From: Heterodera schachtii | Taxonomy: Eukaryota; Nematoda; Chromadorea; Rhabditida; Heteroderidae | Direction: 5' to 3' | NCBI GenBank assembly: GCA_023374025.1 | Contig: SIJG01000023.1 | Span: 681,382-745,381, forward strand | Length of the DNA: 64,000 nt | Part shown: positions 1 through 11,580 of the stretch, one piece after another | Numbering within the stretch: the first letter of the stretch is position 1 | How the letters are laid out: every line of letters begins with the position of its first letter | Notes under the pieces: generated by a model | What the model was told of the DNA's origin: nothing | The model's database searches: none | The model's input: the letters and a program-made list of their open reading frames with translations, nothing else | Translations under genes and position numbers: made by a program

Positions 1-3000
1 GCCTAAGGATAAGGAAATTTCAGAGAGAAAAGCATTGATTGCGCTAACAAAAGCTGATCAAGAAAAAGATATTTCAAATAAAGATGTACCAATAACACAA
101 AAATTAAACAAATTGTCAATAATTGGCGAGCCATTGATAAGCCGAGAAAAGCAATTGCCAGTTAATCCAAAAAGGAAGCAATTGGAAAAAGAATCGGTGA
201 GAAACCCTTTTATTTATGAACCTATAAAATGGTGGAAGAAACGATAAAAACAAGATTTATCTTGGTTGTGCTATTAATTTATATTTTAAGGTTACCAATT
301 CAAGCGCAAAGTCAAGCAAACAAGTTATGCTACCTGATATACATCCCAAATTGCCAGAAAGAGATGAAGCAAAGTCAGTACAAATTGAACCAAATCCCAA
401 ATTGACAGAAAGAAATGCAAAAAAAGCCCGTACAAATGGGATCAAACCCCGAAATGTTAAACAGAAATAAAGTAAAGTCAGTAGAATTGACAGAAAGAAG
501 CGAAGCAAAGTCAGTACAAACGGGATCAAACCCGGAATTGACAGAAAGAAGCGAAGCAAAGTCAGTACAAGTGGGACTAAATCACAAATTGACAGAAAGA
601 AATCAAAAAAAGCCTGTACAAGTGGGATCAAACCCTGAAATGTTAAACAGAAACAAAGAAAAGTCAGTACAAACGGGATCAAACCCGGAATTAGCTAAGT
701 CTGTACAAATGGAGACAAATCTTGAAATGCTAAACAGAAATGAAGCAAACACAGTACAAATGGAAACAAATCCCGAGTTACCAGACGGAAGTGAAGGAAA
801 CTCGATAAGCCAAAATCCACCAAACTTTAGAAGTTTTGAAAATGAGAGGAATACTGATAAAAGAAAGTTTTTGGAATCAAAAAAAGTAAATCTTCGAATG
901 GTTGACTCGTCGCGCGATTATGGTCCCAGACATCGACAATTCCATGACCATGAAATATCGCCGAATCGGCCCCAACGACATCATGATCATTATCATACAC
1001 ACTCAACGCGTCGTGGTCTTGAAATATCGCCGAGTCGGTCCCAACGATATCATGATAATTATCATACACATTCAACGCGACATGGCCCTGAAATATCACC
1101 GAGTCGGTCCCAACGATATCATGATCATTATCATAAACATTCAACGCGTCCTTCTTATCGGCGAAATTCATCACCAGACCGACAGTCTGCTATACAACAA
1201 GGATCACAACATTCTGAGAATTATTCAACGACAGAGGCTGATCGAAATCGAAGAGACTCATCGCAACAGCACCATCAACATTACAGCCATCCAAGTTCGT
1301 CAAAGAGTCAACGGCGTTATTCTTCGCCTGATCGGAAAAGAGCATCTTCGCCGGATAGTCGTAGAACGAATAATTCTTCTTCTTTGGACCAATATATTGA
1401 TCATCAGTCAGCACAAGCGCAAATTATTCAAAAGCCAACCCAAGACGACCAAACTGCAGAACACAGTCCCAAAGAAACAAATCAACAAAAACAAAAACAA
1501 CCGGTATATGAACAGAATTTCGAAAATCAACTATATGCCCCTCTGCAGCCTTCATCAATAACCAAAGAGCAAGCATACAATCAACCAGAACAGTTACAAA
1601 CCACTCATGCCTCACAAGGACATCAAGCGTTTTTGCCGATGAATTATCAACAGCCTCTGTTGCAGTCACAAGCTGTTAATGTATCGCCTCAGTCTGTTGT
1701 TCCTTTACATGCTTATCCATTGCAAAATCCAACACAAACTAACTTTATTTATCAACATGGTATGATTACACGCTAACAGCCATAGATAGACTCGGATAAT
1801 ACAATTTCAAAGTTTTCATGATTCACATGAAAGTTGCTTGAATTTTAACTTATGGCCCAGACACAATTTGGTATTTGTCTCGATATTGAGTTGAATATAA
1901 TTTCATATCGTCCATCATACCCTTTTTTATTTCTGAGAAAATAGGGCGATTATGCCTTTCGAGGAATGTTAAATTTTTTTAAAATGCTATTTAAATTTTC
2001 AGTTCAACCCATGATTATGCAACCCCAACCAGGACCACTAGTAATCACTCAAATAACACCCCAACCAATTTTACCACAATACATGCCAATTCAACAAGGC
2101 CCAAGCACTCAATACACAAGTGATCCGCATCATGTGATAACAATAAACACGAATTCGGGAACCAATAATTCCGCAAGACAAAATCAACATGCATATTCTG
2201 AACATTATCCGTCCAATTATCCGGAAAGAGAGCCAGCTTCTCAACATGTAATTGTTATCAAACCAACTTCGAATTTAACTAAAGATAAAGGCAAAAATTT
2301 AATTAAATATAAGGATGATAAAAACCCAACCAATTTTGAACAATATCCGACTATTCAACATGTTCCTCATTCCGAATCAGTTAATAATCAAACACCAAGT
2401 ACTTCACAATCAAAAGCTCAGGAATCACAACTTGATGAAGCTTATTTGATCATTTTTATGGTTATCAAAGCAATTAATCATCCCGTAACTGTGGATGTTT
2501 TGCCATTGTTGTGGAAATTTGAAAAAGAAAAAAATGCAGATTTCATTTTAGAATTAATTGACAAACAAACAAATAATAGCGCTGAACTTTTCGTAGAACA
2601 TATGCGAACTGCCTACACTTTATTAGGAAAAGATGTAACACTTTTTGATGAAATAATGAAGGAACTGTCTGAGTTTGGGCAAAATTTTTCAACAAATTTG
2701 CCAAAATCCGAGGCCACAACAACGCTAGCCGAACATTTAAAATTCATGTTTGTGTTTGCCCGTTTATTCCGAAAAACGCAAATGTTGTTGAGTGGGGGTG
2801 CATTTGATGAAAACTCGGACGATGCTACACTTATGGACTGGCTTTATTTATTGGCTGATAAAATTGGCATGTTTTTGGTCGAGAAGGCATGCAACGGATC
2901 GCCACCTTTCTCGAACGTAAATTTTAATCTTAAAAAAATTAAATGATTTCTTTTTTTTAAAATTTTCCAGGCGGTTCGTTGGCTAATAAATATGAAAAAT

Positions 3001-4212
3001 CTTGAAAGTCAAATAGAAATTATTGAGCTGGCCATTTTTTTGACCCTCCCAAATTCTATGCAAAAAACTTTTAAAAATTTGGCAAAACCGACAATGATAA
3101 AGAATTTGTTTAACATTATGGACGGAAAAGAATTCATGTCACAATTCAATTTAATATGGAAGAATCCGTGGTCAGAATCAAACAAAGTTCACTTGATTAG
3201 AAAGAAAATAGGTAATAAAAATAATAATTAATAAATTTAAATTATTGAAGGGCATAAATTATTCATTTTAAATTTTTTTTTCATCAAATTTGTAATCTTT
3301 CTATTTTCAAACCATTCCAAATGTGCTAGAAAATTTTAATTTACAATTTTTTTATACAAAAAATGAGCAAAATTTGCGATCTTGGGCTAATTTTTAAGAA
3401 AAAGATAGGAATTTTGGGGGCCGGCGGTGCCGATAAGCACCGCCGGGGGAAAATTTTAAGAATTTATATGAATTTTGTTAGAACTTATTTGTTAGCCAAA
3501 TTTTTCAGAAATTTTCCTCTTTTAGATGAAAATAAGGCATTACCCCCAAATCAGAACATTTCTTAGAAACAAGAACATAAAGAAACCCTGTATTAATCAG
3601 AAAAAAAGGAAAAAGTCAACCGGTGTTGAACTCATAACAAAGAATTCTATTAGTGCTGAAGGACTAACCACTAAACCACAAATATTTAAAAAATTCAAGC
3701 AAAATTTACTTTATTTCATAAAAATTTCTCAAGATGGTTAAAAAATTCAAAATTGTATAAATTTTTTGCCTTATATCCCACGAATATGTCATTCTTGTCA
3801 CGGGGGCGGGGATTGCGGGGGTCTGATTCACGGGGGCGGGGGCGGGGGTGAGACCAAAAAACCTGTCCCGCCCCCGGCGGGGGTGGGGGTGACGGGGGCG
3901 GGGCTCGAACCCTAATTTAATTAATATCAATGCTATAAAAGAATTATTGTACTTTTTATTAAAGGAAAAAATGCCAGCTCATATTGTGTCAATAATCTCG
4001 GCATAATTTTTGATGAACAAATGAAAAAACTCAAAACCGGCACACCTATCACTTTGGAACCAAAATGTAACCGACGATTACATCTACAAGTTTTTTGGCA
4101 ATTGCGTTGGACATTGGAAAAAATGCCAGAGTTTACTTCGATTTCAGCCCAAAAAAAGAATGCGATCGCTTTTCTGGACGAATGCATAAACGTTCTTCGT
4201 CAGACAGAATGA
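1..4212 (+). CDS. Unrecognised low-complexity protein, 3' part (5' end outside window)
   Basis: I do not recognise this protein. Exons read as <1-196, 291-1759, 2003-2916, 2971-3211 and 3965-4212 (stop TGA). All four junctions are GT-AG and phase-consistent. The frame is open to the window edge, so the start lies upstream. Seen in order: a charged segment with KEIS/KDIS repeats; about 150 residues of degenerate repeats with core LTERSEAKSVQ; three 23-residue His/Arg/Ser repeats (HDHYHTHSTR); a Gln/Pro-rich region; then about 300 residues of ordinary composition, probably mostly helical, starting near DEAYLIIFMVIKAI and ending DECINVLRQTE. The repeat frame is broken once at 419-425 (see findings). 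The Arg/Ser/His-rich middle resembles RNA-associated low-complexity proteins, but no catalytic motif is visible and the function is unknown. Confidence 0.75.
952..1158 (+). repeat. Three 69-bp coding tandem repeats
   Basis: Units at 952-1020, 1021-1089 and 1090-1158 are each 69 bp (23 codons). They encode near-identical stretches around HDHYHTHSTR followed by a short Arg/Gly/Glu linker and ISPSRSQR. The exact multiple of three keeps the frame, so copy number can change without breaking the protein. Confidence 0.9.
3421..3446. repeat. GC-rich hairpin repeat, copy 1
   Basis: A 26-bp palindrome with arms CCGGCGGTGC and GCACCGCCGG around a 6-base centre, inside the last intron (3212-3964) of the first gene. 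Related copies lie at 26591-26616, 44331-44356 and 44466-44491, with a decayed copy near 19823-19849. The same intron also holds a G-rich low-complexity stretch at about 3799-3903. Confidence 0.85.
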
Positions 4213-6266
4213 ATTTTTCACAAAAATTGGAAAATTCAAAAAAAAAACTCACTGAACATAATAACTAAGACTCGGAAATATTTGGATATAAAGGGCGCTT
4301 TAATAGGCTGGGCCTGTTTTAATTGGGAATTTTTTTGCAAAATGACTAAATATGGACATATTATAAAATTTGAACAATGCCAAAATATGGAAAACATTTT
4401 AAATATGGATACAAATCGCGAAATATGGAAAAGATGGATATAAAACATAACCCCTAAAGCTTCAAACCAAGCTAAAAATATGTTTTTCGTGCATTTCTGG
4501 CCTCTTAGTCCAGGATATTGAATTTCCATATAATTCCGAGCACTATTTATAAACAAAAAACGATCAATTAAAAATTATTGGTATATTTGGTTAATTTATC
4601 TCCTGGGCTATTTCATGAACCACAGAAAGTTTTCATAATTTAAACGCTTTTTTGACGAACATTCATATTAAAAAATTTTGATTTTTTATAACGATAAATT
4701 TTGACAGCTGTGTACACTTTAAATTAATCCTTCTCTGGTATATCCCATTTGGATTGATTTATTTTTATTAAAATCGGATACACAAAAATCGTGAGATTCC
4801 CAGTCATGACCCGATTTAAATTTTTCATTTTTAAATTTGCTCAATTTATTTAATTTACTATTTTTTACTTCCCTATTAAAATAGTTTTAATAAATAATAA
4901 CTATTTTAGCCGATTCCGCAACTATTTAATCCCATACATTTCAGCCAAACATCACAGTTATGTGCTCAATCGATTAAAATGTGTCTTTTTAATGAACGAA
5001 ATAATAAATTCTAACAATCCAAAAAAAAAAAGCTAATTCTTTCTGGTAAAATATAACCATACCCGGCCAAGACAAGAATTTAAAAAGTTTTCAAAGTTCA
5101 TTTGTATGTAATCTCTTTGGTACCTAAAATTAACCCAGAACAAATTTTGAGCCTTCATCTTAGGCAAGGATTCGTCTTGTTTAAATTTAATCGGGTATAT
5201 TAATAAACAAGGATGTGAATTATATATAATATATGTAAATACATATTATGCATTGACTGAATTTTACGTTATCTTTAATCTGTTTGTGTGATTGTTGTGG
5301 CAGCAAAAAGGTTGTACATACAAAATTCAAAGCTTCCTGAAAGCTTTTAAATAGATTTTTCTTAACTACCCACAAAATCCTGGGTGTATTTGGGATTTAA
5401 GTTTCCAGTTTTATAAGCTTTAAATCCGTATTAAATGCCAAATTTACAGTTAGTGTTCAATATTCAGATAGTGCCCCCATTTTTCCGCTTGGTGCTCAAT
5501 TTTACGTGCCACTGCTCTTTTTGCTTTCTCTCATCACTGATTTTTTGAGGCATTTTTTTTTTGATTGAATGCTTTTAATTGATTAATTTTATTAATTTTT
5601 TAACATTTTATTTATTTCTTCTATTATTTTAATTATGCAATCTGTCCCCTTTCCCACCCCCGGGGGAGTGGCCATTTTTCCCCACTGATTTGTGTTTCCC
5701 CCCGTCGTGCATCAATTCATTTATAGGTTCACACTTCTGTTACCACTTTTTTTTATTCGGATAAAAAACAACCAATTGTGATTTGTATATTTTTTCACCC
5801 AATATTATAATTAATGTTTATTGGTGTCGGCCGGCGGTTATCCCCAATAATTTCATAAAACGATCGGACAAAAGAGCGAAGAGCGGGACCTTTAAAAGAA
5901 TTCCTAAGAGAGTCTGATCAATATTTAAATAGAACTTTGTCAGCAAAAATTTTTAAACTGATCAGACACAAACCAAACTTTACATGGCAAATAATGCTGA
6001 TAGACAGTACTAATATATCCTAACTTTTTTTATTCCATAGATTTTCTTTAAAATCATATTTGTTGGCATTGCATTTTTCTGATTTCTTAATTAAAAAAAT
6101 GAAACGAACACTAATAATTAAGTTGACTAAAAAAAAATTATATTAAAACAAATTCTTCCGCAATAATTTTTTATATTTTTCATACTTATTCCTGGATTTT
6201 TTTTCATATTATGTACATATTTTGCGCTTTTTCTTATTTTTGTTTAAATTAACTGTTTTAGCAGAA
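4213..6266. other. Non-coding spacer before the GT14 gene
   Basis: AT-rich with no convincing ORF on either strand. It contains several loose AAATATGGA-type repeats around 4340-4445 and a small C-rich patch near 5650-5705. The upstream control region of the following gene should lie here, but I cannot point to a specific element. Confidence 0.6.
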
Positions 6267-9200
6267 ATGAATATTAATACAAAAAAGATTTTTTTGATAC
6301 TGTGCTTTATTATTTGTACTACAGTTCTTTTACACATCATTTTCTTTAAGCTGGCCGAAAAGAAGGTTGGTTGGTTTTTCCGAGTTGCGCACAAAAAATT
6401 AAAAAAAAATTGATAATTTTTTGATGATGGACAGACAAATATGTGTACCTACCTAAATTTGAAAATGGGGAAACTTTTTAAAATAATTTGTCCTAAAGAA
6501 TTATTTAATAAATAAATATTATATATTTTTTCGGTACTTATGGAGTTTAAAGGGTATTTTTCACATGCGTATTAAATACCTATAAATATAACTTATAAAA
6601 TCTCTAGTTTTTTATTCACCACAAAGATAAACAAGACAAAAGAATTAAGCCTTTAACATTGTAAATCGTTGAAATGAGAAAAAAGTGCCATCAAAAAATC
6701 CCTTTTTTCAGTAAAAATAGAACATGAATATAAAGGTCTTTTAAAATATAGGTATATTTATAGGGTATTTTAAATATATGTCAAAATATATACTGGACTA
6801 TAAGTATATTTATATGTATTTTAAATGCATGTGATAAATACACTTTAAACTCCATAAGTATCATTTTTTTCAATTTTTAGAACTCACACTTTCGCCAATT
6901 GCCCATTAACAAGACATTCAACAGGTGGGCTCTTCCAGCACAATATAACAACAACACACAACAGTTGGACTGTTACCGTATTGTCACTGGTGACACCGTA
7001 TATATTGCCAAGATGGCCAAGAATCGTATTCGCAAAACTCACCCAATTGATCCCATGCTTGACATGAGTTGTGATGCGATTCGATCAAGAAATTATTTCC
7101 TGCTGGAACAGACAGAGGAGGACTCTGAGGACGATTTCCCATTTGCACAAGCAAAAACAATTTACAAAGTAAATTAATTATTACTGTTTTTTAAATTAAT
7201 TTTTTCGTTTTAAATAAAGGTTCGGCTCCGAAAAAATTACTCTTTGATTGAAAAAATTTTTACTTTCACTAAAGCACATATTAATTGACTTTAAAATCCT
7301 AAAATGCCAAGTCCTAAGGGATGTGACGGGAATTTTTCCCGGTTCTTGGTACTGAGTCGGCAATTTATCGTTAAATTGCGACTCAGTACCAAGAACAGGT
7401 AAAAATTCTGTCACATCCCTGCTATTATAGGCAGTATTCTTTCTCCTATTTGGATTATCAATTGTCACATTAGCATTGATAATCAATCTACTACCGTAAT
7501 TCATTAAATACAGTATACCTATCCCACTGAGGCTTTATTTTTCATGGGGAGAGGCCTCAATTTTGGTGGGGCGGGGGATTTAATTTTAGGTAAATTCAGT
7601 AATTTTTTTCAATTTTCATTTTAGGATTATTTCCTGCTGGAGATGGAATTGGCTGCCACATATTCACCCAAAAATTGGTACTGCTACGTGCTGGACACAA
7701 AATCTGATCGGCTATTCAAGCGACAAATGCGTGCACTTGCCAAATGTTTCCCAAACATTTTGATCGGCACCGAGCGCAAGTTGAACAATGACGGAGAAGG
7801 CATGGCCGAAGCGTATTTGGACTGCTTGACAATGCTTGCCAAACCGCACAGGCAATGGAAATACGTAAGCTTATTGCAGGTAAAATTTTTTGCCATAATT
7901 TAATAAATAATTTTAAATTTATTATTTTTGTTATAAATTTGAAAAAGGCATTTGTTAAAATCATAAAAATTAAAATTATATTCAATAATATTTGCTTTTT
8001 CTACGGGTCTCATCAAAGAAAATAATCATAAAATGTTAAAGCCGTCCCAAGTTTTAACCGTGTACGCAAATTTACGCCTATTCTTAAAATGAGTTTCAAA
8101 AAACTTTTTCAGTTTTTAAAAATCATAAAAAGAATAAAATATGTGATCGGAGGTGATTAAGCCCGATATTTTATTTCTTAAGAATTTTTTTAATTAACTA
8201 TTTATTGTTTTTGAATTAATTTTTCAAATATGTCAATCAATAATTGTTTGATTTTATATAGTTTAACTTGCTTTTGCCATTTAAAATTTAAAAAAAAACT
8301 ATTTTAAGCATAGGCGCAAATGCCTCGGGCGCAAATGCCCGAGGCGCAAACAGCACTAACTTTTTTAATAAATTTTTGTTTGTTTATTTTATCTTATTTT
8401 AGAATCATGACACTGCGATAAAAACGCGATTTCAAATTATGCAAATTTTAAAATGGTTGGACGGTGCAAATGATGCAGAAATTACGAATCCTGGAAGGAG
8501 AATAAACCGAAAGTTGGATTGGACAGTGTCGGCACTTTCACTTTTTCATAACAGTGAGAAATGTTTTTGGATTTTGACAAACTAATTAAAGGCAATTAAA
8601 ATCTTCGGCTATAGAATTTAATTAATTTAAAATTTAGAAACTAAAATGGCAGCATTTGGCTCCAAAAAAATTGTAATGACAAAAGGCAATGTGGCAGCAA
8701 CATTAAGCCGACAAATGGTCGAATATGTTCTAAATGAATTGGACCTAACGGAAATGGTAAAATTTTATTTGATTGAAATTTTCAATTTTTTAATAAATAT
8801 ACTTTTTTGATCGGTTAATTTTCGTCATTTCAATAGCGATTTTTGAAAAAAAAAATAAATAAAAGCATATCCCATGCCGCTTGCTATCACAATTTTCAAG
8901 GTAAAAATTTTTAAAAAATTTAAAAATTTAAAGAAATTTCTCTTTCCATCTCCTTATTTTTATCGCATAATAACTTTCTTCGTGTCAGGAATAATCAAAT
9001 TTAGCAAATTTGGTGTATTGCTCGATAACTCTCGAATTAGCACTATTAGCACAGAAATTTTTTAAATTTCATAAATTTATAAATAAACTATGTTAAAATT
9101 CGGTCAATAAGAGAACTGGCCAGTTCGGCCCTATTAGCAATAACTTTTCTTCATATCAACCAATTTTTTCACTAAAATTTTTCTAACCCCCTAGGATTTT

Positions 9201-10883
9201 TTTTCAAAAGTTTTCCTTGGTATAATAAACTTTATTTCCAAAAAAAATCTTCCGATGAAATCTTCTAAATGCTAACTAAATTCGAAAGTGAACATATTAT
9301 CATTTTGTGTCACATTGTAGCTTCAAGTATGCCAGTTTTTTATAGCTTAAGCATTTCAAATTGGCCGCGCTGAACTGACCCCCCAAATCCGGAAATAATT
9401 AATTTATTTCACAATATTTTAAGCTAAGAAGATTGAATCAAGTGGAATTTGGTCGAGATGAATATTTGTTCCCGACATTAAACTCGGTCGACTTTATTGG
9501 AGCACCAGGCGGTGCGTCACAGATTTGCATTGAAAAAAGACAGCAAGTGGAACAATTTACGAGGTCCTTTCCTTGCTAATTATGATTACCTATCAATTGG
9601 GCAGTGAATTTAGTGAGTGTGATCAATCAGTTGAAAGGCGGAGATTTGCTTAGAAAAATACAAAAAATAAATTCCCAAAATTATATTGGAATTTCGGATG
9701 TAATCGGATCGAAGGATCATTTCTGCTGCTGGTCCTTTCTTTTGCTCAATGATCACCTATTTTCGCCTCATATTTAAATTTGAAAATTGAGGACAGCCAT
9801 TTGAAGTGATTTGTTCGTAAAACGCCTCAAATTTAAAAAAAAAAAGAAAGAAATTTAAGAAAAATTGATAAATTTAACCCTAAAATCCTGATTAATTTGT
9901 AAGTTTTTTCACAATTATCATAAAATTTAAATGAAAAATTTAGGGCTGTTGTTTGGGTAAATTACTCACAAGATGAATGCGCTTCACGTTTTATGCGGCA
10001 TGGCATTTGTGTGTTTGGCATGGAGGATTTAGGCACAAATTTCATACGATGGCCACATATTTATGCCAATAAATTCCTTCCCGAGTTTGACTTAGGCGCA
10101 TCCGTTTGTTGGTAAGAAAGTGCCAAGAATAAGCCGACATCGTGTTTAAAGCCCGGAATTCTTACTTTTGAAATTTTTGGAAATTTTTTTTTTACAAAAA
10201 TTCGAGGGTCTTTTTTGTGGAAATTATGCTATTTCACACTTTTCCAATAAGTTATTGTCGAAAAAATATTTTATTTACATCTTTATGGTTTTCTGTTGCG
10301 ATTTTCTTGCATAAATTTTTCAACCATCCCTATTAACTAATTAGGTATGAGGCTCTTTACAATCGTACACAATTCAACAGCCGAGAGGAGCAACTGGCAA
10401 TGTTGGACAAACAATTCTATTTGCAGCTGCCTAATGTAGGCTAATAATGACTTTTTTAATTTGTAATTTAATTGATTTTACCTCTAGAAATAGTTAGATT
10501 TTTCAAAATTATTTAAAGTTAGCTAACAGTTAATTCGAATTTTCATGTTTGATCAAATTTCGAAAACAGTGACTTCTAGTTTTCTAAACTGATTGCATTT
10601 AGCTTAAAAGGATTTAGAAATGCAAATTTAATTGAATTTAGCTAACAATGACTTATATTATTAAATTTGATTTAATTTAGCTAACAGTGACTTATAATTT
10701 TCAAATTTGATTGAATTTAAAACAAATTTACAGGTTCGCTTCCAAAAATTCAAGAATCAATTGTTATTATCAAAAAACCAATCAAATGGACTGACTAATT
10801 TGCCATCCCATAAAGAATTGATGCAGTTCGAATGTTTGATTGAAAAAAACTTAGAATATCCATTAAATCAAAAATATCATTAA
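6267..10883 (+). CDS. Core-2/I-branching beta-1,6-N-acetylglucosaminyltransferase (GT14), type II membrane protein
   Basis: Nine exons: 6267-6365, 6881-7168, 7625-7879, 8403-8553, 8638-8756, 9424-9563, 9944-10111, 10345-10435, 10734-10883. They give 486 aa with every junction in phase. The ATG follows a pyrimidine-rich acceptor (ttttagcag) by two bases, which looks like a trans-splice site. Residues 7-27 are a single hydrophobic segment (IFLILCFIICTTVLLHIIFF), the type II anchor expected of a Golgi glycosyltransferase. The luminal part shows nematode GT14 hallmarks: the Cys-containing CYRIVTGD stem, FPFAQAKTIYKDYFLLE, WKYVSLLQNHD, TKGNVAATLSRQMV, APGG and GICVFGMEDL. The family adds GlcNAc to O- or N-glycans and worms carry many paralogues, so I give no symbol. 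The first donor (AAG|GTTGGT) is weak, so the end of exon 1 is the least certain part. AATAAA-like signals occur about 100 nt after the stop. Confidence 0.92.
7317..7420. repeat. 104-bp near-perfect hairpin in GT14 intron 2
   Basis: Ends AGGGATGTGAC and GTCACATCCCT are inverted, and the complementarity continues inward through TTCTTGGTACTGAGTCG / CGACTCAGTACCAAGAA to a short AT loop. It resembles a foldback MITE. I could not find a matching target duplication at its edges. Confidence 0.8.
8322..8345. repeat. 24-bp GC-rich palindrome in GT14 intron 3
   Basis: Arms GCCTCGGGC and GCCCGAGGC flank GCAAAT. It lies in intron sequence just before exon 4. Similar GCGCAAAT / GGGGCGCAAAT words occur near 16365-16500, suggesting remnants of one repeat family. 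Confidence 0.6.
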
Positions 10884-11580
10884 GATTGATAATCAAAAAA
10901 CTTATTTATTTTGTATTCATAATAATTAAAAATTTTTAAATTCAATTTAATTCAATCTAATCATTTTTATTCTATACATAAAATAAAACTATTTAAAATT
11001 GCCAAAATGATCTTCTACAATTCCTTTTTCCGCAATTACAAATTTCTCATGAAAATGCAGGACTCGGACATTATTAGTAATAATTTACATATTTCTATAA
11101 TTTTCTCAGGCGCCCATTGATTATGATAATCTCTTTTGATGTCACTAATTGCATTTATTGGATTCAAATTTTATGGAACAAAACTCGTAAATTGTCTTTT
11201 ATCTTATCTATTTATGGAAGAGTATTATTCCTTTGCTGGCCAACCAAAAATTTAATTCTCTATGTGATTAATTTGTAATTTTTAATCTGTTAAGTATGAA
11301 TAATTTCAAAAAAAAATTTTCTCGTATAGCTAAATTTTAGTTGTTATTCAATCAAAAAAAAAATTATGAATGAATCGTGCCGGCACAATCGACAATTTGT
11401 TTCCCTAATTTTAGGGGCTAAGTTATGGTTTTATTATTAAATTTATTGAAAAGCTTCATTTTTCCTCGTAAATTTCGGGAATGTCATCTGCCGGCACAAT
11501 CGACAATTTGTTTCCTAATTTTAGGGCTAATTTTGGCTTTTTTATTTTAATTTATTTGCAAATTCTATCCTATTTCCTCG
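10884..11580. other. Spacer between GT14 and SPRY genes
   Basis: AT-rich, no ORF of note. The proximal part holds the polyadenylation region of the GT14 gene (AAAATAAAA around 10979-10988). The distal part holds the duplicated upstream block of the SPRY gene. Confidence 0.7.
11379..11580. repeat. Tandem duplication immediately upstream of the SPRY gene start
   Basis: Copy 1 (11379-11468) and copy 2 (11490-11580) both begin GCCGGCACAATCGACAATTT, continue through TTTCCyTAATTTTAGGG and end TTTCCTCG. In copy 2 the last base abuts the ATG at 11581; in copy 1 the same place reads TAA. The duplication covers the region where the promoter and leader should be. Confidence 0.85.

Noticed and set aside
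827..1669. Antisense and alternative-frame ORFs over the first gene
   Set aside because: Mirror images of the repeat-rich coding exon; the sense frame connects through consistent splice phases.
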